Shown one piece after another: positions 15,955 through 23,562 of a stretch of 64,000 nt of DNA. A program made the position numbers and the translations under genes. Source of the DNA: Neobittarella massiliensis (ex Bilen et al. 2018) (GTDB lineage: Bacteria; Bacillota; Clostridia; Oscillospirales; Ruminococcaceae); NCBI RefSeq assembly GCF_900289145.1, contig NZ_OKQO01000009.1, positions 1-64,000 on the forward strand, in the 5' to 3' direction. Below the pieces are notes generated by a model. It made no database searches. It worked only from the letters and a program-made list of their open reading frames with translations, and was not told the origin of the DNA. Numbering within the stretch: the stretch's first letter is position 1; the number at the start of each line of letters is the position of its first letter.

Positions 15955-16437
15955 CTACTGCTCTTTATCCAGTTGCTGCAGCCAGGCGGCGATATCTGCC
16001 GCCGCCTGTTTTCCGCCCCCTTCATAGGCGGTGTACATGTCGAACACGGTAGCTCCTCTGCAGGCCCGGGCTATGTCGCGGTCGGCGCGGCCCTTACCGC
16101 CGCCCCCGTGGGTGCTAAAAGGCATCACCGTTTTGCCGTGCAGGTCGGCCTGCTGCAAAAAAGTAGCTACCGGCGGGGCCATAGTCCCCCACCAGATGGG
16201 AGTCCCCACAAATATCACCTCATACGCCGCCACTGCGGCGCCGGTCGGCACGATCGGCGGGTGCTCTTTACGGCGTATCTCCTCTTTGGCCTGGGCCACC
16301 ACCGCACTGTAATCCCGCGGATAGTCCTCCTGCGGGCATATCTCCAGCAGGTCGGCCCCCGTCTGGGCGGCGATCTTCTCCGCCATCTCGCGGGTGCGGC
16401 CCGACCAGCTGTAGTAGACGATCAAACTCTTACGCAT
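15955..16437 (-). CDS. flavodoxin
   Basis: A 160-residue cytoplasmic flavodoxin (electron carrier or flavodoxin-like quinone reductase). It starts MRKSLIVYYSWSGRTREMAEKIA, in which YSWSGRT is the FMN phosphate loop, and continues with EVIFVGTPIWWGTMAPPVATFL and PFSTHGGGGKGRADRDIA, the other flavin-contacting loops. It is a paralogue of the downstream lipoprotein version, without signal peptide. ATG 16437 is preceded by GAAAGGAG nine bases upstream. The gene probably belongs to the unit starting with merR, although 293 bases of GC-rich sequence without a clear signal separate them. Confidence 0.93.
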   Translation of the reverse strand: MRKSLIVYYSWSGRTREMAEKIAAQTGADLLEICPQEDYPRDYSAVVAQAKEEIRRKEHPPIVPTGAAVAAYEVIFVGTPIWWGTMAPPVATFLQQADLHGKTVMPFSTHGGGGKGRADRDIARACRGATVFDMYTAYEGGGKQAAADIAAWLQQLDKEQ

Positions 16438-16730
16438 GTTTGCGCTCCTTTCTCCACTGTGTGCACTGTATACGGCTCCGGCAGCTCCTTATCGGGGTGC
16501 AGGTGGCCGCAGCGCGGGTGATCTGCCCGGGGCGGTCGCCCGCGCCACCACCCGCCGCCCAGGGCTCCGGTCTGGTGCACGTATGTGTATAGCCGGGCCC
16601 GCCAAAATGCAGCCCTGCCCGGCGGCCCCCGCGCGCCCAACTGGTGGGCGGGCAGCTATCTGCCGCGGTGGGGGTGTGCGGGGCAACGAGCCGGTGCGGC
16701 CCCCACCCCGCTATTTGTGTGCGGCTCTCA
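16438..16730. other. GC-rich gap between merR and the flavodoxins, no gene seen
   Basis: The gap contains GC-rich inverted repeats (for example GCGGTGGGGGTG with GCCCCCACCCCGC around 16676-16712) and one copy of the dispersed motif (actgtgtgcactgtatac, about 16454-16471). No convincing start/RBS pair or promoter was found. Confidence 0.4.
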
Positions 16731-17087
16731 TCACCTGGAAAGATCTTCTTTTTGCATCTTGTAGCGCAGGTGGTCCAGCTGGTCCAGCTGTCTCTCGCGA
16801 TGGTGAATGGCCTTTAAAATGCAGTCCCTCTTGTGCTTTAGCAGCTGCAGCCGTTTTGCCGTCGTGTCGGTACCTGACAAAATGAGCTGCATGTAGGTCT
16901 TTACTTCTTCACCGGTAAAGCCGGCGTCGTGCAGCGTCATGATCATGCTCAGCCGCTCTAAGTCGCGGTCGTCGTACTGCCACGCCCCCATCACCTTTTT
17001 CACCGTGTCGCACAGCCCCCACCGCTCGTACTCCCGCAGCAGCTCCAGGGGGATGTGGTATTTCTCGCTCGCCTCTTTTATGGTCAT
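16731..17087 (-). CDS. MerR family transcriptional regulator
   Basis: A 118-residue regulator with the MerR winged helix at the N-terminus (MTIKEASEKYHIPLELLREYERWGLC, then WQYDDRDLERLSMIMTLHDAGFTGEEVKTYM) and a long coiled-coil helix (TTAKRLQLLKHKRDCILKAIHHRERQLDQLDHLRYKMQ) for dimerisation. Effector-binding cysteines seen in metal sensors are absent apart from a single Cys in each half. This short type regulates aldehyde or electrophile responses in Firmicutes (AdhR-like), fitting the reductases downstream. ATG 17087 was chosen at the domain start; GAGGTGA lies about eleven bases upstream. Its own promoter is at 17233-17262, and a MerR-type promoter at 11906-11936 is the likely target. Confidence 0.88.
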   Translation of the reverse strand: MTIKEASEKYHIPLELLREYERWGLCDTVKKVMGAWQYDDRDLERLSMIMTLHDAGFTGEEVKTYMQLILSGTDTTAKRLQLLKHKRDCILKAIHHRERQLDQLDHLRYKMQKEDLSR

Positions 17088-17199
17088 ATCAGTCGCTCTC
17101 ACCTCCCGTGCTCCCGCCCGGCCCGGCATCCGTCGGCGGTCGGGGGCACACAGCGGTGGCCGGTGGCCGGTGGGGCCCGCCGCCAGTGCCAACCGGCAC

Positions 17200-17229
17200 A
17201 AAAAAAGCAGGTGCTCCCGCGGGAACACC
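17200..17229 (-). terminator. terminator of the second lysR gene
   Basis: GGTGTTCCCGCGGGAGCACC on the minus strand (17229-17210) followed by TGC and seven T, 37 bases after the lysR stop. The merR transcript would begin within this hairpin and so escape it. Confidence 0.75.
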
Positions 17230-17232
17230 TAC

Positions 17233-17262
17233 ATTGTATGGCCGATATCAAGAAATGTCCAA
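17233..17262 (-). promoter_or_regulatory. merR promoter
   Basis: Minus strand TTGGAC (17262-17257), 18-base spacer, TACAAT (17238-17233). The start of transcription would be near 17226, inside the arms of the lysR terminator. Confidence 0.6.
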
Positions 17263-17265
17263 TAC

Positions 17266-18153
17266 TTATAAATTATCATCAGAAATGCCTGATAAGCATA
17301 ACTTTACATGCCGCAAAAAGGCGTCGAAGGTGGGGGAGAGCGCCTGATTTTTCTTCCACACCAAAACCGTGCCCGACTCCCAGCGCGGCCACAGCGGCAC
17401 GAACCGCAGCCCCTCATAATGGCAGTCCAGCTCCAGGCACAGCGCCACCCCCATCCCCTGCTGCACCATCATGGCTACATTGTACAGCAGGTTGTAGGTG
17501 GTCGTGATCTCCACCTGCTGCTGCAGCTCCCCCAGCCAGCTGGCCAGCGCGTTTTGCACCAGCGCCCGCTGTGAGACCATCAGCCGCTGGTCGGCCAGAT
17601 CTGCCGGCGCTATCTGCTCTTTTTGCCCCAGGGGGGAGTCGGCCGGGGCCAAAATGCCCCACACCTCTTTTTGGGGCAGGCGAACGAATTCGTACTTGCC
17701 GATATCCACCGGGTCCGAGAGCAGCCCGATATCCAGCGTCCCGCGCTCGATGCGGTCTTTGATGTTGTCGGCGTTGCCGCTGTACAGGTCAAAGCGCACC
17801 AGCGGGTACTGCCGGCGAAACGAGGCCAGCAGCGTGGCCAGCAGCGAAAAACTGTGAAACTCCCCGCTGCCGATGGAGATCTCACCGCTCAGCTGCTCAT
17901 CCCGGCGCAGCTCCCGCCGGGTCTTTTCGGCCAGCGACACCAGCTCCTGCGCCCGGCGCCTGAGCAGCATCCCCTCGTCGGTCAACACGATGTGGTGGCT
18001 GCTGCGGGTAAAGAGCCGCACCCCCAGCTCCTGCTCCAGCTGCATCAGCTGCCGCGACAAGGTGGGTTGGGTCACGTGCAAAAGCTGCGCCGCCCGGGTG
18101 ATGTTCTCCTCCCGGGCCACCATCAAAAAGTAACCGAGCACCCGCAGTTCCAT
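17266..18153 (-). CDS. LysR family transcriptional regulator (second)
   Basis: A 295-residue LysR regulator. The HTH lies at residues 3-60 (LGYFLMVAREENITRAAQLL, VTQPTLSRQLMQLEQELG), and the effector domain follows from about 90 (GEISIGSGEFHSFSLLATLL; LSDPVDIGKYEFV; LLYNVAMMVQQGMGVALCLEL). The layout and motifs match the LysR at 8306-9211 closely enough to be paralogues flanking the same island. ATG 18153 has AAAGGGG seven to thirteen bases upstream. Its promoter (18179-18207) is preceded by an ATATCT-N7-AGATAT dyad. It ends in its own terminator just before the merR promoter. The target is unknown. Confidence 0.93.
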   Translation of the reverse strand: MELRVLGYFLMVAREENITRAAQLLHVTQPTLSRQLMQLEQELGVRLFTRSSHHIVLTDEGMLLRRRAQELVSLAEKTRRELRRDEQLSGEISIGSGEFHSFSLLATLLASFRRQYPLVRFDLYSGNADNIKDRIERGTLDIGLLSDPVDIGKYEFVRLPQKEVWGILAPADSPLGQKEQIAPADLADQRLMVSQRALVQNALASWLGELQQQVEITTTYNLLYNVAMMVQQGMGVALCLELDCHYEGLRFVPLWPRWESGTVLVWKKNQALSPTFDAFLRHVKLCLSGISDDNL

Positions 18154-18178
18154 CTATCTATCGCCCCTTTCTGCCCTC

Positions 18179-18207
18179 AGAATAGCACATCACCTGCCCA
18201 TATTCAA
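18179..18207 (-). promoter_or_regulatory. promoter of the second lysR gene
   Basis: Minus strand TTGAAT (18207-18202), 17-base spacer, TATTCT (18184-18179). Confidence 0.6.
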
Positions 18208-18208
18208 C

Positions 18209-18227
18209 ATATCTATAAGCGAGATAT
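18209..18227. promoter_or_regulatory. ATATCT-N7-AGATAT dyad, possible LysR operator
   Basis: An interrupted palindrome immediately upstream of the lysR -35 element, similar in wording (ATATCTC) to the dyad before the other lysR gene. Confidence 0.42.
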
Positions 18228-18391
18228 GCCTCAAAAACATTTTTCTTTCTGTGCGGTCCCGGCCGGCACCTCTTGCCTATCCCACCCGGCAAAATGGCGG
18301 CCGCAGCCGCGTCTGCCCGGCCCGCTGCGGCCACAGCGCCGCCTTCGGCTCTCTTTACAAAACTTTTATATAGATCGGGCCGATTTTCCTA

Positions 18392-18420
18392 TTGACTATT
18401 CTCATAATTGAGAATATTAT
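18392..18420 (+). promoter_or_regulatory. sigma-A promoter of the ABC exporter operon
   Basis: TTGACT (18392-18397), 17-base spacer, TATTAT (18415-18420). The spacer is filled by the first operator copy. Confidence 0.82.
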
Positions 18421-18432
18421 CATAATTGAGAA
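18398..18432. promoter_or_regulatory. two tandem operator copies over the promoter
   Basis: ATTCTCATAATTGAGAAT (18398-18415) is a perfect dyad within the promoter spacer, and TTATCATAATTGAGAA (18417-18432) repeats it 18 bases further on with one change. Their placement between and just after the promoter boxes suggests repression, most simply by the product of the first gene. Confidence 0.72.
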
Positions 18433-18470
18433 CAATATCTGTCGAGAGCTCACACAAAAGGAGGTGCCGT

Positions 18471-19049
18471 ATGTTCTCTGATCAAATAGAGGTGCTGCTC
18501 AACCCGGTGCGCATGCGTATCATCCAGTACCTGGCGCTGCACCCCAGCGCCACCAGCGCCCAGATCGCCACCTACGTAGAAAACGTGTCCAAGGCCAGCC
18601 TGTACCGGCACATCAAAAAGCTGGTCGACTCCGGTCTCATCCAGGTGGCATCTACCCGGCGGGTGCGCGGCGTGCAGGAGCGCTTTTACGCATTGGCCCC
18701 ACCGCAGCAGATAAACGGCGGCATGCCCAGCGGCGACCAGCTGCACCGCGCCTACGAGCAGTTTTTGCTGGCGCTGCTGGGCGACGGCGCCCACTACTTC
18801 TCCCGCGCCGATATCGACCCGCTGCACGACGGGATCTCTTTTTCCACCTCCACGCTCATGCTCTCCCCCGAAGAGATGTCTGAGCTGGGGCAAAAAATCA
18901 ATACCGCCGTGCTCGACTACCTGCAAAACGCACCGGGGCCAAACCGCCGCCCCATCCGCCTGAGTATGATCACCATCCCCACGGCTCAGGGGCCCAGCGA
19001 GAGCGACGCCCCAGCCGGCCACGACAGCAAGGAGACACCGACATGCTGA
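18471..19049 (+). CDS. ArsR-like winged-helix regulator of the ABC operon
   Basis: A 192-residue regulator. The N-terminal winged helix (about residues 1-75) reads FSDQIEVLLNPVRMRIIQYLALHPSATSAQIATYV ... SKASLYRHIKKLVDSGLIQVAS, typical of HTH_20/ArsR-like domains, and is followed by a helical C-terminal domain of about 110 residues that is not recognisable. ATG 18471 follows an ideal AAAGGAGGTG. It is the first gene of a three-gene operon; its last codons overlap the start of the ATPase gene by seven bases. The twin dyads over the promoter make autorepression, relieved by a substrate of the exporter, the simplest model. Confidence 0.88.
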   Translation: MFSDQIEVLLNPVRMRIIQYLALHPSATSAQIATYVENVSKASLYRHIKKLVDSGLIQVASTRRVRGVQERFYALAPPQQINGGMPSGDQLHRAYEQFLLALLGDGAHYFSRADIDPLHDGISFSTSTLMLSPEEMSELGQKINTAVLDYLQNAPGPNRRPIRLSMITIPTAQGPSESDAPAGHDSKETPTC

Positions 19050-19756
19050 AGATCACCCACCTGAGCAAGACCTACAAAGGCGGCAAAAAGGCCGTCGACG
19101 ACCTCACGCTCACCGTCGAAAGCGGCGAGATATTCGGTTTTATCGGCCACAACGGCGCCGGCAAGACCACCACCATCAAGTCGGTGGTCGGCATCCTCGA
19201 TTTCGATCGCGGCAGCATCGAGATCGACGGCCACTCGGTCAAAGACGACCCCATGGCCTGCAAATCGATCACCGCCTACATCCCCGACAACCCCGATCTC
19301 TACGACCACCTCACCGGCATCCAGTACCTGGGTTTCGTCGGCGACGTGTTCGGTGTAGAGGGGCAGCTGCGCCGGCAGCGCATCGCCCAGTACGGCGACG
19401 CTTTCGAGCTCACCGCCAACCTGGGCGACCCCGTCTCCTCTTACTCCCACGGCATGAAGCAGAAGCTGGCCCTCATCTCGGCGCTGCTGCACGCGCCCAA
19501 GCTGCTGGTGCTCGACGAGCCGTTCGTCGGCCTCGACCCCAAGGCCTCCCACACCCTCAAGCAGATCATGGCCGAGCTGTGCGCCCAGGGCAGCGCGATC
19601 TTTTTCTCCACCCACGTGCTGGAGGTAGCCGAAAAGCTCTGCGACCGCATCGGCATCATCAAAGAGGGCCGGCTGGTCGTCAGCGGGCCCACACACGAAG
19701 TGATCGGCCAGAGCAGTCTTGAAGACGTATTTTTGGAGTTGATCGACCATGAATAA
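19043..19756 (+). CDS. ABC transporter ATP-binding protein
   Basis: A 237-residue ABC ATPase. Walker A is GHNGAGKT (about residues 36-43), the signature is SYSHGMKQK (about 133, a variant of LSGGQ in which SHGM replaces SGGQ), Walker B is LLVLDEP (about 153) and the switch His is in FFSTHVLEVAE (about 188). This form pairs with ABC-2-type exporters (drug, antimicrobial peptide or natural product efflux). It overlaps the regulator gene upstream and the permease gene downstream (eight bases), so the three are one translationally coupled operon. Confidence 0.95.
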   Translation: MLKITHLSKTYKGGKKAVDDLTLTVESGEIFGFIGHNGAGKTTTIKSVVGILDFDRGSIEIDGHSVKDDPMACKSITAYIPDNPDLYDHLTGIQYLGFVGDVFGVEGQLRRQRIAQYGDAFELTANLGDPVSSYSHGMKQKLALISALLHAPKLLVLDEPFVGLDPKASHTLKQIMAELCAQGSAIFFSTHVLEVAEKLCDRIGIIKEGRLVVSGPTHEVIGQSSLEDVFLELIDHE

Positions 19757-21359
19757 ACTGATTTTACTGGGCAGAGTGTACGCGCTGGAATCGCTGGGTC
19801 TGGGCAAATTGTTCCACGCCAAAGACCCCAGAGAAAAGAGAAAGTCGCTGCTCATGGCGGTGGGCTTCGTCCTCATCGCCGTCATGCTGGTGGGTATCTC
19901 CACCACCTACTCGGTGGCCATGGGCCAGATGGCCGCCATGCTGGGCCGCCCCGAACTGGTGCTCACCGTCATGGCCGTCGCCGCCTCGCTGCTCTCGCTT
20001 ATCACAGTCATCTATAAGGCCGGCAGCGTGCTGTTCTCCTTTCGAGACTACGACCTGCAAATGGCTCTCCCCATCCCCCAGAGCACCGTCGTCGCCAGCC
20101 GGGTGCTCATCCTCTACAGCGGCAGTCTGCTCTTTTCCTGTCTGCTGCTGGTCCCGGCGGCGGTAGTCTACGGCCTGCAGGCCGGCCCCTCTATGTGGTA
20201 CTGGCTGGCCCTGATCCCCGCACTGCTGGCCCTGCCTCTGTTGCCGCTCATCCTGGGTCTCATCATCGGCGGGGCGGTGGCGCTGCTCTCTGCGCGCCTG
20301 GGCCACAGCAAGATCATCTCGGTGCTGCTCTACGGGCTGGTGGTCGTCGGCGTGCTGCTGGGCTCTACCGCTCTCAGCTTCCAGGCCACCGAGATGCAGG
20401 TCACCGAGCTGGCCCAAATAGGCGGGCAAGTCGCCTCCCAGCTAGAGGCCGTGTACCCCCCTGCCCGGCTGTTCACGCAGGGGGTAGCCGGCGGCAGCGC
20501 GGCCAGCTGGGCGCTGCTCATGGCCCTGTGCGTGTTGCCCTTTTTGCTCTTCTGTGCGCTGGTGGGTCGCTTTTACCGGCAGCTGCACGCGGTGTTCTCC
20601 ACCACCACAGCCAGGGGCAAGTACCGGCTGGGCCAGCTGCACCAGTCCTCGGCGCTCACGGCGCTCTATCAAAAAGAGTGGCGCCGTTTCACCTCCTCCA
20701 CCCTCTATATCTTTAACACCGGCATGGGTGCGCTCATGCTGGTGGTGGCTGCCGGCGCGCTGCTCTTTATGCCCCGCGCCCAGCTCGAGGGCTTTCTGGG
20801 CATCCCCGGCCTGGGCGGCATGCTCACCGGCCTCTGCCCGCTGGTGATGGCCGCCATCGGCGGGATGGGCAGTGTCAGCTGCTGTTCCATCTCGCTGGAG
20901 GGCGACCATCTCTGGATCTTAAAGTCGCTGCCGGTCAGCACCTCGCAGATCTTTATCAGCAAGGTGCTGGTCAACCTCACCGTCCTCGTCCCCGCCTGTC
21001 TGCTCGGCTCCACCATGGCCGGTATCGCCCTGCGCCCCTCGCCCGTCGAGTGGATCTTTTTCTACCTGACGCCGCTGGTCTTCGCCGTGTTTACCGCTGT
21101 TGCCGGGCTGGTGGTCAATCTCCTGTTTCCCAAGCTGGATTGGCAGAGCGAAGTCACCGTCATCAAACAGTCCGCCGCCTCCTTTACCGGGGTATTTGCC
21201 ACGCCGCTGTTGGCGGCCGCTTTTATCGGGCTCGGCTTTCTGCTGCACCTGCCCATGGCGCTCGTAGCCATCGCCGCCACCGCTGCCGCCGCGCTCCTGT
21301 GCCTGGCGCTGTGGCTGTGGCTCGGCACCAAAGGCGCCCGCATCTTCGCACAGCTGTAA
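19749..21359 (+). CDS. ABC exporter permease subunit
   Basis: A 536-residue integral membrane protein with about 12 to 14 hydrophobic segments, for example LMAVGFVLIAVMLVGIS near 40, LLFSCLLLVPAAVVYGL near 120 and LLAAAFIGLGFLLHLPMALVAIAATAAAALLCLALWLWLG at the end. It has no nucleotide-binding motifs and fits the large permeases partnered with single ATPases of the ABC-2 type. A basic loop (GKYRLGQLHQSSALTALYQKEWRRF) splits the two halves. The start ATG lies inside the last codons of the ATPase gene. Substrate unknown; export is inferred from the family. Confidence 0.9.
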   Translation: MNKLILLGRVYALESLGLGKLFHAKDPREKRKSLLMAVGFVLIAVMLVGISTTYSVAMGQMAAMLGRPELVLTVMAVAASLLSLITVIYKAGSVLFSFRDYDLQMALPIPQSTVVASRVLILYSGSLLFSCLLLVPAAVVYGLQAGPSMWYWLALIPALLALPLLPLILGLIIGGAVALLSARLGHSKIISVLLYGLVVVGVLLGSTALSFQATEMQVTELAQIGGQVASQLEAVYPPARLFTQGVAGGSAASWALLMALCVLPFLLFCALVGRFYRQLHAVFSTTTARGKYRLGQLHQSSALTALYQKEWRRFTSSTLYIFNTGMGALMLVVAAGALLFMPRAQLEGFLGIPGLGGMLTGLCPLVMAAIGGMGSVSCCSISLEGDHLWILKSLPVSTSQIFISKVLVNLTVLVPACLLGSTMAGIALRPSPVEWIFFYLTPLVFAVFTAVAGLVVNLLFPKLDWQSEVTVIKQSAASFTGVFATPLLAAAFIGLGFLLHLPMALVAIAATAAAALLCLALWLWLGTKGARIFAQL

Positions 21360-21360
21360 A

Positions 21361-21400
21361 AAGAGAGGTCTTCTCGGTCGAGAAGGCCTCTCTTTCTTGC
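21361..21400 (+). terminator. terminator of the ABC exporter operon
   Basis: AAGAGAGGTCTTCTC pairs with GAGAAGGCCTCTCTT around a GGTC loop, then TTCTTGC, directly after the permease stop. Confidence 0.8.
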
Positions 21401-21516
21401 TCCGGCCGCCCACCCGCGCCCGAAATGTGCGGCCTGTACACGTCCCGCTATCCCCGGCAGGTCCCCTGTTTTCTCCAGTCGGGTCTGGCTCCGAATTTTG
21501 GCACAGTACATAAAAT

Positions 21517-21528
21517 ATTTGTCGAAAT
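21517..21528 (+). promoter_or_regulatory. 0A-box-like sequence
   Basis: ATTTGTCGAAAT matches the Spo0A box (TTTTGTCRAAAA, core TGTCGAA) at ten of twelve positions, 75 bases before the Ltp-repeat lipoprotein ATG. It may be bound by Spo0A or the Spo0A-C-type response regulator of this window. Confidence 0.4.
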
Positions 21529-21603
21529 CTCTTCTTCTCTATCGCATTGTTTTGTGGTATCCTGTCTTTAATCCATGAGTGATTGGATTTTGGAGGGATC
21601 TAT

Positions 21604-22863
21604 ATGAAAAAAGTGATCGCCGCTGCTCTCGCGCTGGTGCTGTGTCTGCAACTGGCCGGTTGCAGCACGCCCCAAAAAGAGAGCGGTACCAAAAAAGAGA
21701 CATCGTCTTCCTCTGCGGTCAAGACGACGAGCGTCACCCTGCAGGCACTGACCTACAGGGTGCCGTCCACGTGGAGAAAGGTAAAAGCCGAGAGCGGGTA
21801 TTACCACTATCCCACCGATGACAACAAAGCGGGATTTCTATTCGTCAGCTACAACGAGATCGACTTCTCCTCGGTAAGCAGCACAGAGGACCTCCACGAG
21901 GTCTACAGCACCTTTTTTAAAGGTGTGCAGGGGGACTCGAAAGACTTTAAGCTGGGCAAAAAGGAATTTATAAAGTTGGCGGGAATAGAGGCTTTTAAGG
22001 CCAGCTACAGCGACCGGGTCGACACATACGGCATGTATAACATGGAGCTATACGTGCTTGCCGACGTGCCCAATAACGCCCTGTACTACGTGACCTTCAC
22101 CATGCGCGACAAATTGCAAAAGGAGATCGGCGCCCAAATAGACACCGTCGTCGGCAGCCTCCGCCTCGATAAAAAGGCCACAAAGGCCGGCGGCTCCAGT
22201 TCCGGCAGCAGTACCACCGGCAGCGATGGCCAAACCGGCAGCACCTCTTCGTCTGCCGCCGGTTCCGGTTCTGCCGCCGGCAGCGCCGGAGGACAAATCG
22301 CAGGCGGACAGAATGCCGGTGGCTCCGGTCAAGCCGGCGCCGGCACCAACACCAGCCCCAATACCAGCTCTAACTCTGGCACCAACACCGGCCCCAGCGG
22401 CGGCGAGGCCCAGAGCAACGAGCCGTCCGGCGTCACGGCGGGGCAAGCCAACGCTCTATCCAGGGCTCGCGCGTATCTGGGTGTGTCCGCCTTTTCCCAC
22501 GATGGGCTCGTCAGGCAGCTGGAGTACGAGCAGTTCTCGCACGAAGAGGCGGTGTACGGGGCTGACAACTGCGGCGCCGACTGGAACGCTCAGGCCCTGA
22601 AAAAGGCGGGATCTTATCTGAACACCTCGGCTTTCTCCTATCAGGGGCTCATCAGGCAGCTGGAATATGAGCAGTTCACCAGCGAACAGGCCGCTTACGG
22701 GGCCAACAACTGCGGCGCCGATTGGAACGAGCAGGCGGCGAAAAAGGCCCAGACCTATATGAATTTCAGCTCTTTCTCCCGTCAGGGTCTCATCGACCAG
22801 CTGAAGTACGAGGGTTTTACCGACGAACAGGCCGCTTACGGCGCCAGTGCCGTGGGGCTGTAA
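21604..22863 (+). CDS. lipoprotein with three C-terminal Ltp (PF07553-type) repeats
   Basis: A 419-residue lipoprotein. The signal peptide MKKVIAAALALVLCLQLAGC gives lipobox LAGC (Cys20). An N-terminal globular part follows (about 38-195; TYRVPSTWRKVKAESGYYHYP ... YYVTFTMRDKLQKEIGAQ), resembling a PsbP/DUF-type stress domain. Residues 200-285 form a Gly/Ser/Thr/Ala-rich flexible linker. The rest is three repeats of about 45 residues, each with the pattern ALxxAxxYLxxSAFSxxGLxxQLEYEQFxxEQAxYGAxNCGADW, at about 287-330, 332-378 and 380-419; the last is shortened. This repeat is the host-cell-surface-exposed lipoprotein domain known from phage TP-J34 Ltp, which blocks DNA injection by other phages. 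ATG 21604 follows GGAGGG. Confidence 0.9.
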   Translation: MKKVIAAALALVLCLQLAGCSTPQKESGTKKETSSSSAVKTTSVTLQALTYRVPSTWRKVKAESGYYHYPTDDNKAGFLFVSYNEIDFSSVSSTEDLHEVYSTFFKGVQGDSKDFKLGKKEFIKLAGIEAFKASYSDRVDTYGMYNMELYVLADVPNNALYYVTFTMRDKLQKEIGAQIDTVVGSLRLDKKATKAGGSSSGSSTTGSDGQTGSTSSSAAGSGSAAGSAGGQIAGGQNAGGSGQAGAGTNTSPNTSSNSGTNTGPSGGEAQSNEPSGVTAGQANALSRARAYLGVSAFSHDGLVRQLEYEQFSHEEAVYGADNCGADWNAQALKKAGSYLNTSAFSYQGLIRQLEYEQFTSEQAAYGANNCGADWNEQAAKKAQTYMNFSSFSRQGLIDQLKYEGFTDEQAAYGASAVGL

Positions 22864-22882
22864 AAACACATCTGTATAAAAA

Positions 22883-22920
22883 GGACGGGCTCGCAGTTCA
22901 GCGGGCCCGTCCCTTTTTCT
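22883..22920 (+). terminator. terminator of the Ltp-repeat lipoprotein gene
   Basis: GGACGGGCTCGC pairs with GCGGGCCCGTCC (one G-T pair) around a six-base loop, followed by CTTTTTCT. Confidence 0.9.
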
Positions 22921-23562
22921 CGGGTTTGCCAGCCACCAGCAAGCAGTCTCTCGCGCTCTACTGCTGCCCGGCACCTGCCCCGGCCGGGATGCGCATGGCG
23001 GTTCCTGCGTGCGATGGCCCCCGATAGCGCGACCTCTGATCATGGCCCTGTTTCTGGCCACCCGCACAGAGCGTTTCGGCCAGGTCTATCCCGCTTACAG
23101 TGCTCCTCACCGGGCCGCGTTCTCTCTCTGCCGCTTTTAAAAAAGAGAAGTATACCTGTCCGGCAGAACACCTGCCGCCGCTGCCGGTGTCCAATAGAGG
23201 GCCTGCCCGCTCACATCTTTTTCCCGGCAGACCAGGCCAGACCGGGCTATCTTGCCGCCCAGCGCGCTCCTCTCTGCCAGCCGGGCGGAATTCGCCAAAG
23301 CCGCTTGCTCTGCAGCCTCCACCGCGATCTTTTCTTTTGCCGCCGCTCCCCGCCCCAACATGCTCCCCACATATAAAATGCCTGCTGTGGCAGCCCTGCT
23401 TGCTATAGGCGCCGTCTCAGTTTGCCTTTATCTATATACCCGCTTGCCGGCTCTCCCCCGTATACCTGCGGGCCCCAGCGCCGCCACACAGGGGTACCGC
23501 TGTCTCTTCGCTCCCCCCACAATTCATTTTTAAATGATCAAACGATATCTTTTTAAAAAAGC
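22921..23562. other. 640-base gap; possible decayed minus-strand gene
   Basis: No intact gene was found. On the minus strand from about 23398 to 23137 a coding-like frame without RBS runs ILYVGSMLGRGAAAKEK ... VEAAEQAALANSARLAERSALGGKIARSG to a stop at 23137, preceded by an in-frame TAA. It reads like a membrane-anchored helix followed by an Ala/Glu-rich helix, possibly the relic of a small gene. Confidence 0.25.

Noticed and set aside
18986-19906. Long minus-strand frame opposite the ABC ATPase gene
   Set aside because: It is the antisense shadow of a clear ABC ATPase with Walker motifs; no ribosome binding site and Val/Gly/Asp-rich text typical of antisense GC-rich frames.
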